Shown piece after piece: positions 58,773 through 64,000 of a DNA stretch of 64,000 nucleotides; within the stretch, counting starts at the first letter, position 1, and each line of letters opens with the position of its first letter. The notes under the pieces were generated by a model, which was not told the DNA's origin, did not search any database, and saw only the letters and a list, made by a program, of their open reading frames with translations. A program made the position numbers and the translations under genes. Origin of the DNA: Actinomycetes bacterium (lineage in GTDB: Bacteria; Actinomycetota; Actinomycetes; Propionibacteriales; Propionibacteriaceae); assembly GCA_023443125.1 (NCBI GenBank), contig JAEZVO010000081.1, positions 13,347 to 77,346 of the forward strand. The letters are read 5' to 3'.

Positions 58773-59698
58773 GTCACCCCAGTCAGGCCCCGACGCTGCT
58801 GCACCGCGGGGCACCGGAAGATCCGCCGTCCGACGTGCCCTACGCGCTCGCGCTGCAGCCTGCCGAGCCGTTCCGGGCGATGATGGGCATCCTGCTGGCG
58901 TTTTGTGGCTATGTGGTGCTGCTCCCGGTCGTGCAGCAGGTGGTGCTCTTCGTCGGTGCGCTGACGAGAGGCGTGCACGATTTCCCCACGTACGCCAAGT
59001 GGGCGCGCGCCTATGAGATCCCGGAAGGGCTACTCGCCGGACATTTGGCCCTGGCCTCGCTCACGCTCGTGGCGCTGGCAGTGGCGCGATTCGTGCATGG
59101 CCGAGCGGGGAAGTGGACCTTTTCCGTGCAGCCCGGCATGCGGTGGCGGTATTTGCTCGCGACGTTCCTCGTCGCCGTGGTGCTGCTGAATGTCATGCTG
59201 TGGGCGTCGTTTCTCTGGCAAGGCATGCCGCAGTTCAATTCAGGGCAGTCGAACGCGGGCTGGTTCGTGCTCGTGGTGCTGTTGTCGTCGCCATTGCAAG
59301 CGCTCGCGGAAGAGGTGTTCTTCCGCGGCTATCTGTTGCAGGCGTTCGGCTCGATGGCGGGAAAAGTATGGGTCGGCGTGGTGGCCTCGTCGCTGATCTT
59401 CGCCTTCATGCATGGGCTCCAGAATCCAGCGCTGTTTGCGCACAGGCTGGCGTTCGGGCTGGTGTCTGGCGCGCTCGTACTGTGGACGGGCGGTTTAGAA
59501 GCGGGCATCGCGGCGCACGTCGTGAACAATCTGGGTGCGTTCGGATACGCCATCTTCACTACGAGTGTGGCCGAGGTTCGTGCGGTGCAGGAGATCACCT
59601 GGGCCAAGGCCGGATGGGACATGTTGACCTTCGTGTTGTTCGCGATCATCGCCGGATTGATAGCTCGTCGCATGCACCTTGCGACGCGGACTCCGTGA
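58769..59698 (+). CDS. CPBP family intramembrane metalloprotease
   Basis: A 309-residue polytopic membrane protein with about eight helices. The CPBP/Abi motifs are present: EEVFFRG (metal-binding Glu pair and Arg, about residue 176), FMHGLQNP (His) and AAHVVNNLGAF (His, Asn). Such proteases act within the membrane, in some bacteria in bacteriocin self-immunity or prenyl-protein processing. The GTG start overlaps the preceding stop. Confidence 0.88.
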   Translation: MSHPSQAPTLLHRGAPEDPPSDVPYALALQPAEPFRAMMGILLAFCGYVVLLPVVQQVVLFVGALTRGVHDFPTYAKWARAYEIPEGLLAGHLALASLTLVALAVARFVHGRAGKWTFSVQPGMRWRYLLATFLVAVVLLNVMLWASFLWQGMPQFNSGQSNAGWFVLVVLLSSPLQALAEEVFFRGYLLQAFGSMAGKVWVGVVASSLIFAFMHGLQNPALFAHRLAFGLVSGALVLWTGGLEAGIAAHVVNNLGAFGYAIFTTSVAEVRAVQEITWAKAGWDMLTFVLFAIIAGLIARRMHLATRTP

Positions 59699-59759
59699 TG
59701 TTGCATCGCCGCGATTTCGTCGTGTAGAGTCTGTCGACGTGCTAACGCGCCATTAACCT

Positions 59760-59831
59760 AGGGGTATGGGGTAATTGGCAGCCCGACTGATTCTGGTTCA
59801 GTTAGTCCAGGTTCGAGTCCTGGTACCCCTG
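59760..59831 (+). tRNA. tRNA-Gln (anticodon CTG)
   Basis: A 72-nt cloverleaf: acceptor AGGGGTA/TACCCCT, anticodon stem-loop ACTGA-TTCTGGT-TCAGT (anticodon CTG), and T arm CCAGG-TTCGAGT-CCTGG. Discriminator G is followed by CGG, so CCA is not encoded. It forms a pair with tRNA-Glu 26 bases downstream. Confidence 0.96.
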
Positions 59832-59857
59832 CGGAGAAGCGATTCTCCACCTGCTTC

Positions 59858-59930
59858 GGCCCCGTTGTGTAGCGGTCCAGCACGCCGCCCTCTCAAGGCG
59901 GTAGCGCGGGTTCAAATCCCGTCGGGGCTA
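59858..59930 (+). tRNA. tRNA-Glu (anticodon CTC)
   Basis: A 73-nt cloverleaf: acceptor GGCCCCG/CGGGGCT with a G1-U72 pair, anticodon stem-loop CCGCC-CTCTCAA-GGCGG (anticodon CTC), and T arm GCGGG-TTCAAAT-CCCGT. The discriminator is A and CCA is not encoded. A terminator follows 4 bases later. Confidence 0.96.
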
Positions 59931-59934
59931 CAAC

Positions 59935-59974
59935 GCAAAACGCCTAGCCAATTAAGTTTGGCTAGGCGTTTTGC
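59935..59974. terminator. Strong bidirectional terminator between tRNA-Glu and the IclR gene
   Basis: A perfect 17-bp stem, GCAAAACGCCTAGCCAA (59935-59951) with its complement at 59958-59974, and a 6-base loop. The A-run on the 5' side and the T-run on the 3' side let it end both the tRNA transcript and the convergent regulator transcript. Confidence 0.9.
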
Positions 59975-59984
59975 TTACTCAAGT

Positions 59985-60713
59985 TCAGTCGCCGGTGCTC
60001 GAGCGTTTCAGCACTTCACTGAGGCGCTCAGCGGCGGCCATCACGGCTGCGCCGTGGAGTCGGCCAGGGTAGCGCGACAGGCGCTCGATTGGCCCGGAAC
60101 ACGAGACCGCGGCAATGATTTTGCCCGATGGGGCCAGCACTGGGGCGGAGACGCTCGCCACCCCTGGCTCTCGTTCGGCCACCGACTGGGCCCAGCCGCG
60201 ACGTCGGACGGTGTGCAGCGTCGATTGGGTGAAGTTCGCGCCGTCGAGCAGCGCCTGAATGCTCTCCGGGTTTTCCCACGCCAGCAGCACCTGAGCGGCA
60301 GATCCGGCCTTCATAGAGAGCTGGGCGCCAAGCGGCACGGTGTCGCGCAGGCCCTGGGGGCGTTCGACGGAGGCCACGCACACGCGCACGTCGCCCTGGC
60401 GTCGGAACAGTTGTGCCGATTCGCCCGTGATGTCACGGAGGCGGGTGAGGATGGGGCCGGCGGTGGAGAGGAGAGGATCTTCGCCGGCGGAGTCGGCGAG
60501 CTCCATGAGTCGTGGGCCGAGTACGAAGCGGCCCTGGAGGTCGCGGCCCACGAAGCGGTGGAACTCGAGCGCTACGGCGAGCCGATGCGCCGTGGGGCGC
60601 GCGAGACCCGTCGCCGTCACGAGGCCCGCCAACGTGAGGGGCTGGCGTTCGAGGGCGCTCAGCACAGCGGCTGCCTTGTCGAGTACGCCCACTCCACTGC
60701 TAGTTTCGTCCAT
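59985..60713 (-). CDS. ltbR: IclR family regulator of leucine biosynthesis (LtbR/NdgR type)
   Basis: A 242-residue IclR protein: an N-terminal winged helix (VLDKAAAVLSALERQPLTLAGLVTATGLARPTAHRLAVAL) and a C-terminal effector domain. Its divergent position upstream of leuCD is the conserved place of LtbR (Corynebacterium) and NdgR (Streptomyces), which control leuB, leuCD and related amino acid genes. The leaderless start at 60713 follows TAGTCT by six bases. Function is assigned by context and family. Confidence 0.88.
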   Translation of the reverse strand: MDETSSGVGVLDKAAAVLSALERQPLTLAGLVTATGLARPTAHRLAVALEFHRFVGRDLQGRFVLGPRLMELADSAGEDPLLSTAGPILTRLRDITGESAQLFRRQGDVRVCVASVERPQGLRDTVPLGAQLSMKAGSAAQVLLAWENPESIQALLDGANFTQSTLHTVRRRGWAQSVAEREPGVASVSAPVLAPSGKIIAAVSCSGPIERLSRYPGRLHGAAVMAAAERLSEVLKRSSTGD

Positions 60714-60719
60714 ATGCTG

Positions 60720-60749
60720 AGACTAGCTATTTCAAGATACGGACTGCAA
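60720..60749 (-). promoter_or_regulatory. Promoter of the IclR-type regulator
   Basis: On the minus strand TTGCAG (60744-60749) and TAGTCT (60720-60725) are separated by 18 bases. The -10 ends six bases before ATG 60713, so the start point coincides with the start codon. Confidence 0.6.
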
Positions 60750-60761
60750 GTTTGCGCTGCC

Positions 60762-60783
60762 TACCGTTAAGTAACAGTAGTGG
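60762..60783 (+). promoter_or_regulatory. Candidate leuCD promoter -10 and regulator box
   Basis: TACCGT (60762-60767) fits an actinobacterial -10, and CAGTAGTGG (60775-60783) lies just downstream. As I recall, the LtbR site of Corynebacterium contains a TAGTGG core downstream of the -10. A related TAGTGTGG occurs before leuB on the minus strand (about 57148-57157). The -35 is weak. Confidence 0.35.
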
Positions 60784-60809
60784 TGTACGCGTTATCGGAA
60801 GGTGATTTC

Positions 60810-62207
60810 ATGGGCAAGACTCTCAGCCAGAAGGTGTGGGACGCACATGTCGTGCGTTCCGTCGATGACGAGCCGGATCTGCTCTACATCGACCTCCATT
60901 TGGTGCACGAGGTGACCAGCCCGCAGGCGTTCGAGGGACTACGGCTTGCTGGGCGCAAGGTGCGACGCCCCGACCTCACGCTCGCCACCGAAGACCACAA
61001 CACGCCCACGGTGGACATTCTCAAACCCATCGCGGATCCGACGAGCCGCACCCAGGTTGAGACGCTGCGGCGCAATGCGGAGGACTTCGGCGTCCGGCTC
61101 CATTCGTTGGGTGACAAAGATCAGGGCATCGTCCACGTCGTCGGGCCTCAGCTTGGGCTGACCCAGCCGGGGATGACGATCGTGTGCGGCGACTCGCATA
61201 CGTCGACGCATGGTGCGTTCGGAGCGCTCGCATTCGGGATCGGCACGTCGGAAGTGGAGCATGTACTCGCCACGCAGACGTTGCCGCAGAAGGCGCTCAA
61301 GACGATGGCCGTAAACATCGACGGGGAGCTCCCCGATGGGGTCACCGCGAAAGATATTGTGCTCGCGCTCATCGCGAAGGTGGGCACAGGCGGTGGCCAG
61401 GGGTACATCGTCGAGTACCGGGGATCGACGATCGAGTCGCTGTCCATGGAAGGGCGGATGACGATCTGCAACATGTCGATCGAGTGGGGTGCGAAGGCGG
61501 GCATGATCGCGCCCGACGAGACGACGTTCGAGTACATCGCGGGCCGCCCCCACGCCCCTGAGGGCGCGGAGTGGGATGCGGCCGTCGAGTATTGGAAGAG
61601 CCTGCGCACCGATGACGACGCCGAATTCGACCGCGAAATTCACATCGACGCCACCCAGCTCACGCCCTTCGTCACCTGGGGAACCAACCCTGGGCAAGGC
61701 GTGGAGCTCGGGGGCGTCGTGCCGTCGCCGGAAGATTTCGAGTCCGAGATTGATAAGACGACGGTGCGCCGCGCCCTCAACTACATGGACCTCACACCCG
61801 GTATGAAGATGCGCGACATCAAAGTCGACACCGTCTTCCTTGGCTCCTGCACCAACGGGCGCATCGAGGATCTTCGCTTGGCTGCCGAAGTGCTGAAGGG
61901 GCGGACGATCAGCGACGATGTGCGCATGCTCGTCGTTCCCGGTTCGGCGCGCGTGCGTCTGCAGGCCGAAGAGGAGGGGCTCGACAAGATCTTCCTCGAG
62001 TTTGGCGCCGAGTGGCGGGCCGCCGGCTGCTCGATGTGCTTGGGCATGAATCCCGACCAGCTCGCGCCGGGGGAGCGCTCCGCATCCACGTCGAACCGAA
62101 ACTTTGAGGGCCGCCAGGGTAAGGGCGGACGCACGCACCTTGTGTCGCCCGCCGTCGCCGCTGCCACCGCCGTGACGGGCCACCTGTCCTCGCCAGCCGA
62201 TCTCTGA
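60810..62207 (+). CDS. leuC: 3-isopropylmalate dehydratase large subunit
   Basis: A 465-residue aconitase-family protein: GKTLSQKVWDAHVV at the start, VCGDSHTSTHGAFGALAFGIGTSE, and the three [4Fe-4S] cysteines in GSCTNGR and GCSMCLGMN. With LeuD it isomerises 2- to 3-isopropylmalate in leucine synthesis. ATG 60810 follows GGAAGGTG; an in-frame GTG at 60780 is less likely. It is probably repressed by the divergent IclR protein. Confidence 0.97.
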   Translation: MGKTLSQKVWDAHVVRSVDDEPDLLYIDLHLVHEVTSPQAFEGLRLAGRKVRRPDLTLATEDHNTPTVDILKPIADPTSRTQVETLRRNAEDFGVRLHSLGDKDQGIVHVVGPQLGLTQPGMTIVCGDSHTSTHGAFGALAFGIGTSEVEHVLATQTLPQKALKTMAVNIDGELPDGVTAKDIVLALIAKVGTGGGQGYIVEYRGSTIESLSMEGRMTICNMSIEWGAKAGMIAPDETTFEYIAGRPHAPEGAEWDAAVEYWKSLRTDDDAEFDREIHIDATQLTPFVTWGTNPGQGVELGGVVPSPEDFESEIDKTTVRRALNYMDLTPGMKMRDIKVDTVFLGSCTNGRIEDLRLAAEVLKGRTISDDVRMLVVPGSARVRLQAEEEGLDKIFLEFGAEWRAAGCSMCLGMNPDQLAPGERSASTSNRNFEGRQGKGGRTHLVSPAVAAATAVTGHLSSPADL

Positions 62208-62220
62208 GAAGGAAACACCC

Positions 62221-62826
62221 ATGGATAAGTTCTCTACCCACGTCGGCGTCCCTGTGCCGCTGCGCCGCAGTAACGTCGATACCGACCAGATCATCCCGGC
62301 CGTCTACCTGAAGCGCATCACCCGTACGGGCTTCGAGGACGGGTTGTTCGCTGCCTGGCGCGACGACCCCGCCTTCGTATTGAACCAGGAAGCGTTCAAG
62401 GACGGCACCATCTTGATCCCAGGGCCAGACTTCGGCACGGGATCGTCGCGTGAGCACGCCGTATGGGCGTTGCAGAACTACGGCTTCAAGGTGATCATCG
62501 GCTCCCGCTTTGGCGATATCTTTCGCAACAACGCGGGCAAAGCCGGGCTCGTCGTCGGCGTCGTCTCGGAGGAGACCGTGCAGCACCTATGGAGCTGGAT
62601 CGAGGCCAACCCGGGCGCCACGATCGAGGTGAGCCTCATTGACCGCACCCTCACTGTCGGCGACGAAGTGATCGACTTCGAGATCGACGACTTCACGCGC
62701 TACCGCCTTATGGAAGGGCTCGACGACATCTCGATGACCCTCCAGCACGACGCAGACATCGCGGCGTATGAGGAACGTCGGCCGACGTTCAAGCCTGCGA
62801 CGCTGCCCGCCAAGGTGGTCGACTGA
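62221..62826 (+). CDS. leuD: 3-isopropylmalate dehydratase small subunit
   Basis: A 201-residue swivel-domain partner of LeuC: VPLRRSNVDTDQIIPAVYLK, GPDFGTGSSREHAVWAL and SRFGDIFRNNAGKAGL are all typical. GAAGGAAA precedes the ATG, 13 bases after leuC. The glycerate kinase gene follows with its own promoter. Confidence 0.97.
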   Translation: MDKFSTHVGVPVPLRRSNVDTDQIIPAVYLKRITRTGFEDGLFAAWRDDPAFVLNQEAFKDGTILIPGPDFGTGSSREHAVWALQNYGFKVIIGSRFGDIFRNNAGKAGLVVGVVSEETVQHLWSWIEANPGATIEVSLIDRTLTVGDEVIDFEIDDFTRYRLMEGLDDISMTLQHDADIAAYEERRPTFKPATLPAKVVD

Positions 62827-62867
62827 CGCACTATGGGCTCTCCGCCCTGCCGCGTACACTTCGTCGT

Positions 62868-64000
62868 ATGGAGCGACCACCGTTGATCGTTTGTGCCCCG
62901 GATTCGTTTAAGGAGTCCATGACAGCTGCGGAAGCGGCTGGGGCGATGGAGCGGGGTATCCGGCGCGCGTTGGGTTCGTGTGATCCGGTGCTGGTGCCGT
63001 TGGCTGATGGCGGTGAGGGCACGGGGGAGGCCTTGCGCTTGGCGCTGGGTGGGGAGTTTGTTGAGGTGCGGTGCCACGATGCGCTGGGTCGGCCCATAAC
63101 CGCCAACATCGTGCACGTGCCTGGGCGGCGGTTGGCCGTCGTTGAGATGGCTGCTGCGGCAGGTTTGGAGCTGCTCAAGCGCGACGAGCGCGACGCGCGT
63201 CGCGCCACCTCGGTTGGGGTGGGCGAGTTGTTTCTTGCCGCGCTGGATTTGGGTGTCGACGAGATCCTCGTCGGGTTGGGTGGCAGTGCTACGAATGATG
63301 CCGGCGCTGGCATGTTCGCCGCGCTGGGTGTGCGGTTCCTCGACGAGCATGGCGCGCCGTTGTCGCCTGGCGGGGCGGCGCTCGCGAGGTTGGCCGCTGT
63401 GGATACTGGGCGTATCGATCCTCGGCTTCGAGACGTTCGCATCACCATCGCGAGTGATGTGACGAACCCGCTGCTCGGCACCCATGGCGCCAGCCACGTA
63501 TTCGGGCCGCAGAAAGGCGCAGACCCCCGGGCCGTCACCGAGCTGGATGCTGCGCTTCGGCAGTGGGCGGACATTGTTGAACCTGCTGTTGGCAAGGACG
63601 TTCGTGATGTTCCTGGCGCTGGCGCTGCGGGCGGTATGGGTGCCGGCCTCCTGGCGTTTACGAACGCCACCATCCGCTCGGGTGCTGAGTTCATTATGGA
63701 TGCGGTTGGGTTTGACGCGCTGGTTGGTCGAGCGTCGCTCGTGCTCACTGGCGAGGGTAGCTGGGATGCCCAGTCGGCCGCCGGGAAGGTGCCGGCTGCC
63801 GTCGCAGCTCGCTCCGCAACACATGGGGTGCCCACCGTGATCTTCGCTGGGCGCGTGCAAGACGCCAACACGCCACTGCCCGACGGTGTGCTCGCCGCCG
63901 TGCCCATCGTCGACCCTGCGACAGACCTCGACACCGCGCTCGCCGAAGGCGCCCGCAACCTGGAACACGCCGTCGCAGAAGCCCTGCAGCAACTGCGCGT
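62868..64000 (+). CDS. Glycerate kinase (type 1, GlxK/GarK family), 3' end cut by the window
   Basis: 377 residues are visible of a family about 375-385 aa long, so only the last few codons and stop are missing. It opens LIVCAPDSFKESMTAAEAAGAM and has VPLADGGEGTGEALR, the GLGGSATNDAGAGMFAALG core, VFGPQKGAD and LTGEGSWDAQSAAGKVP. It phosphorylates glycerate to 2- or 3-phosphoglycerate. TACACT (62855-62860) ends seven bases before ATG 62868, again a leaderless arrangement. TTG, GTG and GGT codons are more frequent than in the leu genes beside it. Confidence 0.93.
   Translation, partial: MERPPLIVCAPDSFKESMTAAEAAGAMERGIRRALGSCDPVLVPLADGGEGTGEALRLALGGEFVEVRCHDALGRPITANIVHVPGRRLAVVEMAAAAGLELLKRDERDARRATSVGVGELFLAALDLGVDEILVGLGGSATNDAGAGMFAALGVRFLDEHGAPLSPGGAALARLAAVDTGRIDPRLRDVRITIASDVTNPLLGTHGASHVFGPQKGADPRAVTELDAALRQWADIVEPAVGKDVRDVPGAGAAGGMGAGLLAFTNATIRSGAEFIMDAVGFDALVGRASLVLTGEGSWDAQSAAGKVPAAVAARSATHGVPTVIFAGRVQDANTPLPDGVLAAVPIVDPATDLDTALAEGARNLEHAVAEALQQLR

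Noticed and set aside
60714..60809. A leader-peptide attenuator before leuC
   Set aside because: No short frame rich in leucine codons and no terminator hairpin are present; the in-frame upstream GTG simply extends leuC.

Overview
This 64-kb window is high-GC and densely packed. It looks like the chromosome of an actinomycete, most probably in the Propionibacteriales. The evidence is the actinobacterial dcw cluster ending in sepF, yggT and a Wag31-type divIVA, the pafB-pafC-tatA-tatC-helY order, an ANTAR response regulator downstream of pyk, an IclR regulator divergent from leuCD, and GTGA/ATGA stop-start overlaps in most operons. The genus is inference. I see no plasmid, prophage or CRISPR signal.

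Layout. 1-2809: the 3' part of dnaE2 overlapping dinB (mutagenic translesion synthesis). 2819-7670 (minus strand): a DUF3040 membrane protein, then a MoxR / DUF58 / transglutaminase operon. 7778-25134: MraZ boxes and the division and murein cluster mraZ-rsmH-ftsL-ftsI-murE-murF-mraY-murD-ftsW-murG-murC-ftsQ-ftsZ-sepF-yggT-divIVA. 25260-27102: a DksA-type zinc protein, lspA and an RluD-type synthase. 27196-30836: pyk, tRNA-Leu(CAA), a PdtaR-like regulator, a thioesterase and a LuxR-type regulator. 30882-35795: a NUDIX hydrolase, xerD, parA, a small putative ribbon-helix-helix protein, scpA, scpB and rluB (chromosome segregation). 35812-37703: an FKBP lipoprotein and a convergent gluQ. 37804-44616: pafB, pafC, a small membrane protein, tatA, tatC, a lipid kinase and helY.

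44631-45247 is a repeat island. Two 98-bp direct repeats, each a pair of oppositely oriented REP-like palindromes, flank a single-domain GIY-YIG gene; this is the most unusual locus in the window. 45304-49982 holds hisF, a HIT protein and ilvBNC, with a leader peptide and attenuator before ilvB. 50174-53266 is a LacI-regulated sugar cassette (KpsF-type isomerase, ribokinase-like kinase, FucU-like mutarotase) with no transporter. 53342-55396 is an NfeD/flotillin pair. 55415-62826 holds an SDR enzyme, leuB, a glutamine amidotransferase, an FAH-family enzyme, a CPBP protease, tRNA-Gln and tRNA-Glu, the IclR regulator and leuCD. A glycerate kinase runs off the right edge.

The genes fall into four main themes: wall growth and division, chromosome segregation, branched-chain amino acid synthesis (ilvBNC, leuB, leuCD) and protein export and quality control. 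Many single genes lack a Shine-Dalgarno sequence and have a TAnnnT hexamer 6-7 nt before the start codon, which suggests leaderless transcripts.
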